DNA of 64,000 nt from Streptacidiphilus melanogenes (GTDB taxonomy: Bacteria; Actinomycetota; Actinomycetes; Streptomycetales; Streptomycetaceae), in assembly GCF_000787835.1 (NCBI RefSeq), contig NZ_BBPP01000001.1, forward strand, positions 116,354 through 180,353, given 5' to 3'. The notes under the pieces are model-generated. The model did not search any database and was not told the DNA's origin. It saw only the letters and a program-made list of their open reading frames with translations. The translations under genes and the position numbers were made by a program. The stretch's first letter is position 1; the number at the start of each line of letters is the position of its first letter. Below, in pieces: positions 34,603-46,246 of this stretch.

Positions 34603-35577
34603 CTAGCCGTACAGCCGGCCCTCGGTCGCCGCGGCCTGACCCAGCAGGGTGCGGAGCTCGCGGAGGCGGACATGCTGTGCGCCGAGGCTCTGCTCCGTCG
34701 GCGTCAGCACGGCGTGCAGCACCTGCACGGCCTCCTCGCGGCGGTGGAGCGCGAGCAGCGCGCGGGCCTGCGTGATCGCGGTGGCCGCGGCGGTCTCCGT
34801 GGTGAGGCGCGGGGGACGGGGCATGACCGCGAGCAGGTCCAGCGCCTCCTGGTGCCGTCCCTGCGCGTTCAGCGCGTCGGCGAGGTTCACGTGCAGCACG
34901 TGGGAGTTGGTGGTGGCGGAGAAGCCGCTCTCCGACATGGCGATCACCAGGCCCTGGCGGGCCGCCGACTCCGCCTCCACCGCGCGGCCCTGGCCGGTGA
35001 GGGCCACGGAGAGCAGGATCAACCCCGAGAGGCGGATGGCGACACCCGCCGGGCCCGTCGCGGTCGCGGCGGACTCGAGGAGCCGATGGCCCTCCGCCTC
35101 CGCCTCGGCGAAGCGCTCGGCGTGGCACAGCGCGGCGGCCCGCTGCGCGCGGCAGATCCGGACCAGGTCACTGCGCTCGATGCAGTTCCTCGCCAGCTCG
35201 CCGAGCGCGTCCCAGGAGTCGGCGGCCTCGTGGTGGCGGCCCTGGTTGTCGAGCGCGTCGGCGTGCAGCACCCACGCCTGGAGCAGCGTCTGGCTCGTGC
35301 CGAGCCGCTCGCGGGCGGCCACGACCGCGGCGGCCTGCTCGCCCGACTCCGCGACGGCGCCCGTCGCCCGCAGCGCGGCAGCCAGCCGGTAGCGCAGCTC
35401 CAGCGTCACGTCGTGCTCCGCACCGAGCCCGGCCAGAGCCTGCTCCAGCCACGCCCGCAGCGGAGGCACCATCTCGGCCTGCCGCCCGCTTTCGAAGTAC
35501 GGCTGCGTCCCCAGCACCTTCGCCGTCAGATCGGCCGCAAGCCGCTGCCGGGCCCTCCAGTCCTGCAAACGCCCCAT
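34603..35577 (-). CDS. TPR-repeat protein of unknown function
   Basis: 324-residue all-helical protein with several tetratricopeptide-like pairs, for instance VNLADALNAQGRHQEALDL at about 220. No signal peptide or catalytic domain is seen, so a cytoplasmic protein-binding role is likely. AAGGAGG is well spaced for the ATG at 35577. It is a paralogue of the next gene upstream (35645-36490), with which it shares the central motif, and it converges with the histidine-kinase gene. Confidence 0.7.
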   Translation of the reverse strand: MGRLQDWRARQRLAADLTAKVLGTQPYFESGRQAEMVPPLRAWLEQALAGLGAEHDVTLELRYRLAAALRATGAVAESGEQAAAVVAARERLGTSQTLLQAWVLHADALDNQGRHHEAADSWDALGELARNCIERSDLVRICRAQRAAALCHAERFAEAEAEGHRLLESAATATGPAGVAIRLSGLILLSVALTGQGRAVEAESAARQGLVIAMSESGFSATTNSHVLHVNLADALNAQGRHQEALDLLAVMPRPPRLTTETAAATAITQARALLALHRREEAVQVLHAVLTPTEQSLGAQHVRLRELRTLLGQAAATEGRLYG

Positions 35578-35644
35578 GCCCACCCCTCCTTGATCCCCGG
35601 CGCGCCATTGTGCCAGCCGCCGGAGTCGGGATCGTCTCCGGCGT

Positions 35645-36490
35645 CTATGACGTGGCGGAAGCGGTAGCGGACTCGAGCAGCCCGCGCAGCTCGCGCACGC
35701 GGGTGTGGTCCTCCCCGTAGGCGCTGAGCGCGGCCGTCAGGCCCGCACGGGCCGTGTCCTGCGCCTCGTCGATCCGGCCGAGGGCCAGCAGCGCGGTGGC
35801 CCGCGCCTTCGCGATCGCGCTGGCCCCTCCCAGGTTGCCGACGGTGTCACGGACCTGTTCGGCCTCGGCGAGGGCGTCCAGCGCCTCGGTGTGGCGGCCC
35901 TGCGCGTTCAACGCGGAGGCCAGGTTGACCCCGAGGACGCGCTGGAAGCTGCCGGCGACCGCACCGATGGAGCGCGCCTCGGCGATGGCCTCGCGGGCGA
36001 GGGCTTCGGCCTCGGTCGCCCGGCCGAGGTGGGGGAGGGCCATCGCCCGCGTGTTGAGCCCCGACAGCCGGGTACGGAGGTCGTCCGGCGGCAGGAGCGT
36101 TCCGGCCGCATCGACGACCTCCTGAGCCTGCGCGTCGGCCTCGGCGAACCGCTCCAGGAAGCAGAGTTGAACGGCCCGGTTGGTCAGGGCGAGCATCCGT
36201 ACCGGGTGGGCCGACTTCTTCTGGCCGGCGGCCTCGGCCACGGCGAGGAACTCGTGCTCGGCCTCCGGGCCACGCCCGAGGTCACCCAGGGCGTGGGCGT
36301 ACAGCTGCCGCAGCTCAAGGGTGAGCGGGTCGCCTTCACCGAGCTCGGCTCGTGCCCGGTCCCGGGCGGCCCGCATCCGCGGCTCCGTCAGGCGGAGCCG
36401 TTCGGCTCGCAGCATTCTGGAGAACTCGTCGTACGCGGCCTGCAGTTCGGCTCTCGCCCGCTCGCGTCGGCGGTTGCCGAACAGTCCCAT
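35645..36490 (-). CDS. TPR-repeat protein, paralogue of the neighbouring gene
   Basis: 281-residue helical repeat protein. It contains VNLASALNAQGRHTEALDAL, nearly the same as its downstream neighbour, indicating tandem duplication. The N-terminal 40 residues are strongly basic (NRRRERARAEL). GGGAGGAC precedes the ATG. Its partner is unknown; similar repeats form the C-terminus of the AfsR-like regulator at 42347. Confidence 0.7.
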   Translation of the reverse strand: MGLFGNRRRERARAELQAAYDEFSRMLRAERLRLTEPRMRAARDRARAELGEGDPLTLELRQLYAHALGDLGRGPEAEHEFLAVAEAAGQKKSAHPVRMLALTNRAVQLCFLERFAEADAQAQEVVDAAGTLLPPDDLRTRLSGLNTRAMALPHLGRATEAEALAREAIAEARSIGAVAGSFQRVLGVNLASALNAQGRHTEALDALAEAEQVRDTVGNLGGASAIAKARATALLALGRIDEAQDTARAGLTAALSAYGEDHTRVRELRGLLESATASATS

Positions 36491-36594
36491 CGCCGAGTCC
36501 TCCCGCGCCTGTCAGCAGAGACAGCACTGCCCGTCCGCGGCAACGGGGGAGTGGCGCGGACGGGCAGGCGGGAGTCATCCTGCACGGTGGATGA

Positions 36595-36819
36595 TCATTT
36601 GTCGATACCCTGCGGAGCCTGATCTTCCGCCGCCGCGAAGCCGCGGCACTCGCGCACCGGAAGGCGCGGGTAGCGCGGCAGGGTCTCGTCGGTCGTGGCG
36701 AGGCCGCAGCGGAGGTAGGCGGTGCCGCGGCGGGTCTCGTTCAGGAGGCGGTGGCGACAGCCCAGACACAGGCCCGGGTGCGCGCCGAGCTTGGCGAGGG
36801 CGCTCGCGGCGTCGCTCAC
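36595..36819 (-). CDS. Small Cys-containing protein coupled to an MBL-fold hydrolase
   Basis: 74-residue protein starting at a GTG that overlaps the stop of the hydrolase gene (GTGA). Four Cys residues (CLGC, then RCGLA and RECRGF) could bind a metal as a small zinc ribbon-like fold. No known domain recognised; its coupling suggests a role with the hydrolase. Confidence 0.6.
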   Translation of the reverse strand: MSDAASALAKLGAHPGLCLGCRHRLLNETRRGTAYLRCGLATTDETLPRYPRLPVRECRGFAAAEDQAPQGIDK

Positions 36820-37469
36820 CAGCCCCGGGCCTCCCACTCGGCCAGGTGCGGGCGCTCCGCGCCGAGCGTGGTGTCGTCGCCGTGGCCGGGGTAGACCCAG
36901 GTCTCGTCCGGCAGCGGCTCGAAGAGCTTGGTGCTGACGTCGTGGAAGAGGCTGCGGAACGCGGCCGGGTCGCCCCAGGTGTTGCCGACGCCGCCGGGGA
37001 AGAGGCAGTCGCCGGTGAACAGGTGGGGGTGACCCTGCGGGTCGTCGTAGAGGAGGACGATCGCGCCCGGGGTGTGGCCGACGAGGTGGCGGACGGTGAG
37101 GGAGACCTCGCCGACGCGCAGCGTGTCACCGTCGTCCAGCAGCAGGTCCGTCGGCACCGGGATGCCGTCGGCGTCGATGCGGCCGGCCGCCGTCCGCGCG
37201 CCGGTGGCACGGACGACGTCGGCGAGGGCGTTCCAGTGGTCCTGGTGCCGGTGCGTGGTGACCACGGTGGCGAGGCTGTCGCCGATCGTCTCCTGCAGCA
37301 CCGGCGCGTCCGCGGCGGCGTCGATCAGCAGTTGCTCGTCGGTGGCGCGGCAGCGCAGCAGGTAGGCGTTGTTGTTCATGGGACCGACGGCGATCTTGGT
37401 GATCACCAGGTGGGCCAACTCCCGGACGTCGGGCGTGCCGCCGACCTTCACCGCTCCGTGGTACGTCAT
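36816..37469 (-). CDS. Metallo-beta-lactamase-fold hydrolase
   Basis: 217-residue hydrolase of the glyoxalase-II-like MBL superfamily. The metal motif HRHQDH (His73, His75, Asp77, His78) is present, with later ligands in GHTPGA, GDCLF and YPGHGDDT. No membrane or signal segments. It probably cleaves a thioester or a similar substrate, possibly a mycothiol conjugate given the neighbouring mycothiol-dependent isomerase family gene 4 bp away on the same strand; this link is inference. Confidence 0.87.
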   Translation of the reverse strand: MTYHGAVKVGGTPDVRELAHLVITKIAVGPMNNNAYLLRCRATDEQLLIDAAADAPVLQETIGDSLATVVTTHRHQDHWNALADVVRATGARTAAGRIDADGIPVPTDLLLDDGDTLRVGEVSLTVRHLVGHTPGAIVLLYDDPQGHPHLFTGDCLFPGGVGNTWGDPAAFRSLFHDVSTKLFEPLPDETWVYPGHGDDTTLGAERPHLAEWEARGW

Positions 37470-37473
37470 GGGA

Positions 37474-38277
37474 TCAGCCTAGCGGCGGGAGCACCGGGAG
37501 GGCGGCCTTCGGATCCGCTGCCACGACGCGGCCCACCAGCACCTCGAGGTCGTGGCCGTCGGAGCGGCCCGAGAGCCAGGCGAGCAGGGCCGGGCCGGGG
37601 CCGGTCACGCTGACGTCGGCGTCGGCGCCGGGCGAGTGTCGCGGCGCCCCGGTGTCGCGGGCCGCCCGGGGGTCGGCGTCGGCCTCCGCGTCGTCCGGGT
37701 CGGAGGCGTGGTCCGTGTCGATCAGGCGGAGACTCGGCAGGTCGGGATGGTCGGCGAGGCGCTCCGCCAGGCGGCTCAGCTCCAGGTCGACGAACGCCTG
37801 CGGCCAGTCCCGCGGAGCGTACGCCTGGGGCAGGCCGAGGTCGACGTGGTGGTACTCGACCTCCTGGATCCGCTTGCCGACCACCCCGCTCGCGGGGAAC
37901 GCGCCGAGGCGGTGCGGGACCTCGACCGCCCACGCGGCCTCCGGCATCGCGGCGACCGCCGCGTCGAAGCGGGCCGCGCTTGCGCGCAGGTCCGCCGCGT
38001 GCTGGGCGAGCGAGCGCTTCGCGCCCGCCTCGATGTCGTGCTCGCGGGCCTCCGGGCCGGCGTACATCGGGGTGGGCACGCCCGTGCGCGCACCGGTGAG
38101 CAGGTTGCCGAGCCCGTCCGCGTTGCGGGCGAGGTGGGCCAGGACGTGGCCGCGCGTCCAGCCCGGGAGCAGCGAGGATTCGGCGAGCTGCTCCTCGCGC
38201 ATGCCGTCCACGGTGGCCAGCAGGCGGGCCGTGGCGGCGGCCAGGACGGGAATGTCAGTGGCGGGTGCGATGCTCAA
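37474..38277 (-). CDS. Maleylpyruvate isomerase family (mycothiol-dependent, DinB-like) protein
   Basis: 267-residue protein with the MDMPI N-terminal four-helix domain. The metal-binding region is LLPGWTRGHVLAHLARNADGL (His near 41 and 45), with another His in EVEYHHVDLG. An acidic, Asp-rich linker precedes a C-terminal domain (about 215-262). The TTG start (LSIAPATD) after GGGGGA matches homologues; an ORF extending 19 codons further upstream is unlikely. It may be co-transcribed with the MBL hydrolase. Substrate unknown. Confidence 0.8.
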   Translation of the reverse strand: MSIAPATDIPVLAAATARLLATVDGMREEQLAESSLLPGWTRGHVLAHLARNADGLGNLLTGARTGVPTPMYAGPEAREHDIEAGAKRSLAQHAADLRASAARFDAAVAAMPEAAWAVEVPHRLGAFPASGVVGKRIQEVEYHHVDLGLPQAYAPRDWPQAFVDLELSRLAERLADHPDLPSLRLIDTDHASDPDDAEADADPRAARDTGAPRHSPGADADVSVTGPGPALLAWLSGRSDGHDLEVLVGRVVAADPKAALPVLPPLG

Positions 38278-38472
38278 AGGATGTCCCCCATACCTGTTCG
38301 GTCGTGACTCGGAGCACTTGTCCGTCGTTCCCACGAGCGGAGCGTTCCACGCGCTAGCGTTTCATCCGTTCGGGCGAACACGGTCGATTGCCTGAAGAAT
38401 CGAACACGTGATCCCATTACTCTTGACTACCGATGGTTCCCCGTACATCCCGCTTTTGAAGGGCGCAGTAGC

Positions 38473-41391
<2,919 letters not shown>

Positions 41392-41491
41392 GCCGGAGCG
41401 CGGGCCGAGGCTGCGGGCCCGGCAGCGGATCGAGGCCCGGGAGCTGCGGCGGGGCCCTGAGCTCCTTCACAGGCCCGCCGCATAGGGTGGT

Positions 41492-41522
41492 GGGCGGTTC
41501 CCCGCGAGGGCGGGGGCCGCCC
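41492..41522. terminator. GC-rich hairpin between uvrA and the Rieske gene
   Basis: GGGCGG (41492-41497) pairs with CCGCCC (41517-41522), with an inner CCCCGC/GCGGGG stem (41500-41505 and 41510-41515). It follows uvrA and lies 24 bp before the Rieske start, so it is either the uvrA terminator or a leader structure. Confidence 0.55.
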
Positions 41523-41545
41523 CAGCCTGAGGAGACCCTGCCGCC

Positions 41546-41998
41546 GTGAACAGTGTGACTGCAAACCCCTCGACCGGCGCCGAGGCAGCGGGTTGCTGCC
41601 GTCGCCAGCTGCTGCGCGGCGCGGCGGCCGTCGGGATCGCCGGTGCGGGCGTCGCGGTGCTGTCCGCCTGCGGCGGGGCGTCCTCGGGGTCGACGCAGAA
41701 GGGTCCGGTGACCCTCGGCCCGACCAGCGATGTGCCGGTCGGCGGTGGCAAGGTCTACCGGGAGCAGCAGGTGGTCGTGACCCAGCCGAGCGCGGGCACG
41801 TACAAGGCTTTCAGTGCGATCTGCACGCACGCGGGCTGCGTGGTGGACGGGGTGCAGAACGGCCTGATCACCTGCCCCTGCCACGGCAGCCAGTTCAAGA
41901 CCACCGACGGCTCGGTCGCCCAGGGCCCGGCACAGACGGCCCTGCCCTCCATCCCGGTCGCCGTCCAGAACGGCAAGCTGGTCGCGACCCTGAGCTGA
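41546..41998 (+). CDS. Rieske [2Fe-2S] lipoprotein with Tat signal
   Basis: 150-residue exported iron-sulfur protein. The N-terminus has a twin-arginine motif (RRQLLRG) and a lipobox VLSAC, so a folded protein would be exported by Tat and lipidated. The cluster ligands are Cys and His of CTHAGC and CPCHGS. No cytochrome bc partners are adjacent, so it is a stand-alone electron carrier of unknown partner. GGAG lies 12 bp before the GTG. Confidence 0.88.
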   Translation: MNSVTANPSTGAEAAGCCRRQLLRGAAAVGIAGAGVAVLSACGGASSGSTQKGPVTLGPTSDVPVGGGKVYREQQVVVTQPSAGTYKAFSAICTHAGCVVDGVQNGLITCPCHGSQFKTTDGSVAQGPAQTALPSIPVAVQNGKLVATLS

Positions 41999-42049
41999 GG
42001 CCCCGCGGGGGCGGCTTTCCAGGAGCCGGGGCAGCCACCAGCGGGGCCC

Positions 42050-42076
42050 GGCCGGCCAGAGCCGGGGAGGCCGGCC
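42050..42076. terminator. Hairpin in the gap between convergent Rieske and AfsR-like genes
   Basis: GGCCGGCC at 42050-42057 and at 42069-42076 pair around an 11-nt loop. The rest of the 348-bp gap (41999-42346) holds a CCCCGCGGGG palindrome right after the Rieske stop and the 9-bp tandem repeat at 42302-42337; I see no gene in it. Confidence 0.45.
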
Positions 42077-42301
42077 TCGCCGAGCGGCGCACGTCATCCC
42101 GATGTCGACCGCGGCCATGAGCCGAGGGGCCCCGAGTCGACGCCCGCAGGCCCCCTGGGGCCGCGGGTCGTTGCCCGCCCCGGCGCTCTGAGGACTCCGC
42201 TCCAATGTGGCTGGGTCCCGGCCGTTCGCACCGTGGCCGGAGCCGGGCTCGCGTGCCGGCGGCCGTCCACGCGGCAGAGCAGAGGGTCGCCGGTCGGGGC
42301 G

Positions 42302-42337
42302 AACGGCCGCAACGGCCGCAACGGCCGCAACGGCGGC
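42302..42337. repeat. Four 9-bp tandem repeats
   Basis: AACGGCCGC is repeated at 42302, 42311 and 42320, with a fourth copy (AACGGCGGC) at 42329. The array lies 9 bp beyond the stop codon of the AfsR-like gene and may vary in copy number between strains. Confidence 0.8.
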
Positions 42338-42346
42338 TCGGTACCG

Positions 42347-45300
42347 CTACCCGAACGGCAGCGTTCCGAGCAGGGTCTCCGTGACGTCGGCCGCGTCCGC
42401 GGCGCCGATGCGGCGGTAGAGCTCCAGGGCCTGCCGGAGTTCGGTCTCCGCCCGGGCCGGATCACCGAGGGCGGCGTGCGCGCGGCCCAGGCCCTCCAGG
42501 GCACGGGCCTCCTCCAGGGGGCTGGGGACGCGGCGGGCCAACCGCCGTGCCTCCTCGTAGCAGGGCAGTGCCGCCTCCGGCCCGGAGACGTCCGAGCGCA
42601 GCGCGCCGGTGCTGTTGAGGACCTCCGCCTCGCCGTGGGGGTCGCCGAGGTCCCGGAAGAGGGCCTGCGCCTGGGCCAGCAGCTCCGCCGCCTCCGCCGT
42701 GCGGCCCTGCGCGTGCCGGGCCCGGCCGAGGTCGTGGCGGGCGTTCGCCTGGCCGTTGCGGTTGCCGGTGGTCTGGAAGATGGCGAGGGACTGTTCCTGC
42801 AGATCGGCTGCGCAGTCGACGTCGCCCGCGGCGAAGCGGACCCGCCCGAGGTCCCACTGGGAGCGGGCGACCGCCGACTCGACCGCCATGGCCCGGAACA
42901 GCAGCAGCGCGCGTTCGAAGAGGTCCGTCGCCGCGTCCAGCTCGCCGAGGTCCCGGTGGACGCGACCGAGCGTCTGGCAGGCGATGGCCTCGCCGAGCTG
43001 GTTGTCGATGGCGCGGAACGCGGCGAGTGCCTGTTCGCCCAGCTCGACCGCCGCGCGCATCTCGCCGCTCAGCTGGCGCACGCGCGCCAGATCACAGAGG
43101 ACGTGGCCCTCACCCCACCGTTTGCCCAGGGCGGCGTAGAGGCGCAGGGCGCGCTCGCCGCGCTCGCCGCCCCGCGCGAGGTCGCCGGTGAGCCGGTAGG
43201 CGCGGCCGAGTTGGAAGAGCGTGTTGGCCTGGCCCAGGTCGCTGCCGATCTCGCGGTAGAGCTCGAGGCACTGCTCGAGCAGCGGGGCGGCCGCCGCGTA
43301 GTCCCCTCGGTAGATGTGGACGGAGCCGCTCTCGTAGATCGCGTTCGCCTCGCCCAACTGCGAGCGCAGGGCGCGGTAGAGAGCGAGCGAGACGTCGTGG
43401 GCGCGCTGCGCGTCGGCGAAGTCGCCGCGCTGCATGTGGATCCGGCCCAGCTCGGTGAGGCACTCGGCCTGGCCGAGCCGGTCTCCGGAGGCGTCCGCGG
43501 CGTCGGCGCACTGCCGCAGGAGCTCCGCGGCGTCGGGCAGCGGGCCCTCCTGGTGCAGCAGCGGCGCAAGCGCCAGGGCCAGGGCGATACCGCCGCCGCG
43601 CCGGTGCGCGGACCGTCCGTCGACGCCCCCGTCAGCGCTCCCGCCGGTGACGGGGCCGGTCGCACCGTCGGAGATGGCGGACCGTGCCGAGGCCAGCAGG
43701 TTCTCGCGCTCGGCGCGCATCCAGGCCAGCGCCGACTCCTCGTCCCAGTCCGGCGCGTCCCCGCCGCCCCCGCCCGGCGCCGCCACCGCCCGCGGTGAGC
43801 GGCGCAGCAGCACGGCGGCCCGCTCGGCGCTGCGCACGTAGTGAGCCAGGAGCCGGTCGAGCGCCGTCTGGTGCTCGTCCGCCTCCCATCGCCGCGGCTC
43901 GCGGCAGTAGAGCCGGATCAGGTCGTGGAAGCCGTAGCGGCCGGGGACGTGCTGGATCAGCAGGTTCTGGTCGAGCAGCGAGTCGAGCGACTGCTCCGTG
44001 GCGAAGGCGTCCTCGTCGAGCAGGGCCGCGGCGGCGGTGGCGTCGACGTCCGCCCCGGGGATCAGGGCGAGCAGGGTGAGCAGGCGCTGCTCGGCGGCGG
44101 GCAGCGCGGTGAACGAGGTCGCGAACACCGCGCTGAGCCCCCGGTCCTCCAGCGCCTCCGAGGCGTCCGCCCCGTCCGTCGGAGAGCCGTCCGCGCTCAG
44201 CGTGGGCCGGTCCGGGCCGTTCGTACGCGGGGTGTCCGTGTCGGAGCCGTCCAGCTGGTCGAGCCGGGGGAGCCGGTGGTGCTCGTCGCGCAGGCGCTCC
44301 ACCAGGTCCGACAGCCGCAGTGACCGGCGTCGGCGCAGCTGTGCGGCCGCGATGCGCAGGGCCAGCGGTACGAAGCCGCACAGCTCGGCCAGTTCCCGTG
44401 CCTCGGGCTGATCCGAGGGGACCCGTTCCGCGCCCGCGACGCGGCGCAGCAGGGTCAGCGACTCGGGCTCGCTGAGCACCCGCAGCGACACGGCGTGCGA
44501 GTCGTCGAGCCCGGTCAGCCGCTTGCGGCTGGTCACCAGCACGAGGCAGCGCGAGGAGGCCGGGAGCAGCGGCCGGATCTGGGCGCTGCTGAGCGCGTTG
44601 TCGAGGACGATCAGCGTCCGGGTCCCGGCGAGACGGTCGCGGAGCTGCACCGCGCGCTCGGCCGGGTCCTTGGGGATCGTCTGCGGTGGCACGTCGAGTG
44701 AGCGCAGCAGCGCGTCGAGGGCCTCGGCGGTGCTCATCGGGGCGGCGTTGGGCGTCCAGCCGCGCAGGTCCAGGAAGAGCTGGCCGTCGGGGAAGTCCGC
44801 GCGCACCTGCTGCGCGACGTGGACGGCGAGGGCCGACTTACCGACCCCGGCCATGCCGTCGACGGCGGCGACCACGGCCCAGCCGGTCTCGTCGCCCTCC
44901 ACGGCCTGCCGGGCGCAGTCGAGCAGTCGCTGGACCTCTCCTTCGCGGCCGGTGAACGCGCGAGCCTCAGAGGGGAGTTGGCAGCGCGCCGATGGGATGG
45001 TGGGCGCGGCGCCGGTCTTCGCGGGGGAGGAGGCGGTCGGTGTGTCCGGAACGACCGGGGCGTCCTCGGCGAGGGCCTGGAGGTAGACCTCCTGCACGGC
45101 GGCGCCCGGGTCGACGCCCAACTCCTCGCTCAGGCGCAGCCGCAGGCGGCCGTAGACGTCGAGCGCCTCCGCCCGGCGGCCGTCGCGCAGCAGCGCGGTC
45201 ATCAGGTCGCGCTGCAGCTCCTCCGCGAGCGGGTGCTCCGCGGCCCAGCTGGTGAGCTCGGGGATGAGGTCGTGGTGGCGTCCGGACCGCAGCTCGGCCG

Positions 45301-45805
45301 CAGCCCGCCAGGAGCGCAGCTGGAGGCGGGAGTTCTCCAGCGCGTGCTGGAAGGTGTCGGCCGCGTCCGCCTCGGCCAGCGCGGGGAGGTCCTCCAACAG
45401 CCGTCCGCGCCAGAGCCGCAGGGCCAGCGCAGCCTCGCTGCTGACGGCCTCCCAGTCGCGCTCGACCCTGGCCAGCCGGGCGCCCTCGGCGCGGCGTTGG
45501 AACTCCTTGAGGTCCAACTCGTCCGGCTCCACCCGGATCAGGTAGCCGGAGGGGGTGGTGCGGATGCGGTCCTGCTCGGCCGGGCCGAAAAGGCCGCGCA
45601 GCCGGGCGACATGGTTCTGCAACGAGGCGCGCGCCGTCGGCGGCACGGCGTCGCCCCACAGCGCGTCGAGCAGGCCGTGCGTCGGCACCGTCTCGTTGGC
45701 GCGCAGCAGCAGCGCGCCGAGCAGCAGCCGTCCCTTGGGCGAGGTCAGCGGCACCGTGCCCGCCGCACCCTCGACCATGAGCGGCCCGAGCAGCCCGAAT
45801 CGCAT
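42347..45805 (-). CDS. AfsR/SARP-type regulator with NB-ARC and TPR domains
   Basis: 1152-residue regulator. Residues 1-90 are a winged-helix DNA-binding domain (SPKGRLLLGALLL, then SLQNHVARLRGLFG), residues 95-245 a bacterial transcriptional activation domain, residues 280-640 an NB-ARC ATPase with P-loop GMAGVGKS (317-324), and the remainder TPR-like repeats. AfsR-type proteins control secondary metabolism and development, often after phosphorylation by Ser/Thr kinases. No biosynthetic cluster or kinase is adjacent, so the target is unknown. The upstream region holds a perfect CCCCCGCGGGGG palindrome (45910-45921) and GGAATATTCC (45955-45964). Confidence 0.92.
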   Translation of the reverse strand: MRFGLLGPLMVEGAAGTVPLTSPKGRLLLGALLLRANETVPTHGLLDALWGDAVPPTARASLQNHVARLRGLFGPAEQDRIRTTPSGYLIRVEPDELDLKEFQRRAEGARLARVERDWEAVSSEAALALRLWRGRLLEDLPALAEADAADTFQHALENSRLQLRSWRAAAELRSGRHHDLIPELTSWAAEHPLAEELQRDLMTALLRDGRRAEALDVYGRLRLRLSEELGVDPGAAVQEVYLQALAEDAPVVPDTPTASSPAKTGAAPTIPSARCQLPSEARAFTGREGEVQRLLDCARQAVEGDETGWAVVAAVDGMAGVGKSALAVHVAQQVRADFPDGQLFLDLRGWTPNAAPMSTAEALDALLRSLDVPPQTIPKDPAERAVQLRDRLAGTRTLIVLDNALSSAQIRPLLPASSRCLVLVTSRKRLTGLDDSHAVSLRVLSEPESLTLLRRVAGAERVPSDQPEARELAELCGFVPLALRIAAAQLRRRRSLRLSDLVERLRDEHHRLPRLDQLDGSDTDTPRTNGPDRPTLSADGSPTDGADASEALEDRGLSAVFATSFTALPAAEQRLLTLLALIPGADVDATAAAALLDEDAFATEQSLDSLLDQNLLIQHVPGRYGFHDLIRLYCREPRRWEADEHQTALDRLLAHYVRSAERAAVLLRRSPRAVAAPGGGGGDAPDWDEESALAWMRAERENLLASARSAISDGATGPVTGGSADGGVDGRSAHRRGGGIALALALAPLLHQEGPLPDAAELLRQCADAADASGDRLGQAECLTELGRIHMQRGDFADAQRAHDVSLALYRALRSQLGEANAIYESGSVHIYRGDYAAAAPLLEQCLELYREIGSDLGQANTLFQLGRAYRLTGDLARGGERGERALRLYAALGKRWGEGHVLCDLARVRQLSGEMRAAVELGEQALAAFRAIDNQLGEAIACQTLGRVHRDLGELDAATDLFERALLLFRAMAVESAVARSQWDLGRVRFAAGDVDCAADLQEQSLAIFQTTGNRNGQANARHDLGRARHAQGRTAEAAELLAQAQALFRDLGDPHGEAEVLNSTGALRSDVSGPEAALPCYEEARRLARRVPSPLEEARALEGLGRAHAALGDPARAETELRQALELYRRIGAADAADVTETLLGTLPFG

Positions 45806-46099
45806 CTCCCACCCCTCACCTCGCCCGGCGACCTGGTGCGCGAAAGGGAGGCGCGAAGGATGCTAACAGTCCGGTTCGACTGCGGCCGACCCGCGCCCAA
45901 CTGGGGTTTCCCCCGCGGGGGCGTGGACTGTTGGTGATCCGTTGGCGTGTGCGTGGAATATTCCGTTATCGGCTCGGCCGACGGTCCGGGGGGAGCGTCG
46001 GCCGGCCAGACGGGGGCATGGGCGTGCCCCGACGTCACCGTTGCACCGAGGCGGGGGGATCGCCGGGACTCGGTGCTCGCTCCGGGGCGTCGGAACGCC

Positions 46100-46139
46100 G
46101 CCGCACGGGCTCGGATCGGGGGATACGAGCCCGTGCGGC
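46100..46139. terminator. 14-bp perfect-stem hairpin downstream of the EF-Tu gene
   Basis: GCCGCACGGGCTCG (46100-46113) pairs with CGAGCCCGTGCGGC (46126-46139) around a 12-nt loop. Together with 46150-46190 it lies just after the EF-Tu stop, reading leftward, and probably forms a tandem terminator. It also ends the 441-bp gene-free region 45806-46246. Confidence 0.75.
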
Positions 46140-46149
46140 TGAGTGCTCC

Positions 46150-46190
46150 GTGCAGGCCGGACAGCGCGGTTCGCACTGGCCGGCCTGCAC
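46150..46190. terminator. 11-bp perfect-stem hairpin downstream of the EF-Tu gene
   Basis: GTGCAGGCCGG (46150-46160) pairs with CCGGCCTGCAC (46180-46190) around a 19-nt loop, 56 bp past the EF-Tu stop. Confidence 0.7.
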
Positions 46191-46246
46191 GTGCGTCACG
46201 CCGCTCGCGCACGGTGGAGCCGTGCCCCGGTGCGGCGCTGCGGGCG

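Noticed and set aside
38370-38382. GTTCG-GG-CGAAC as a LexA site
   Set aside because: The half-sites are in inverted order and separated by 2 bp rather than 4; it does not fit the SOS-box pattern.
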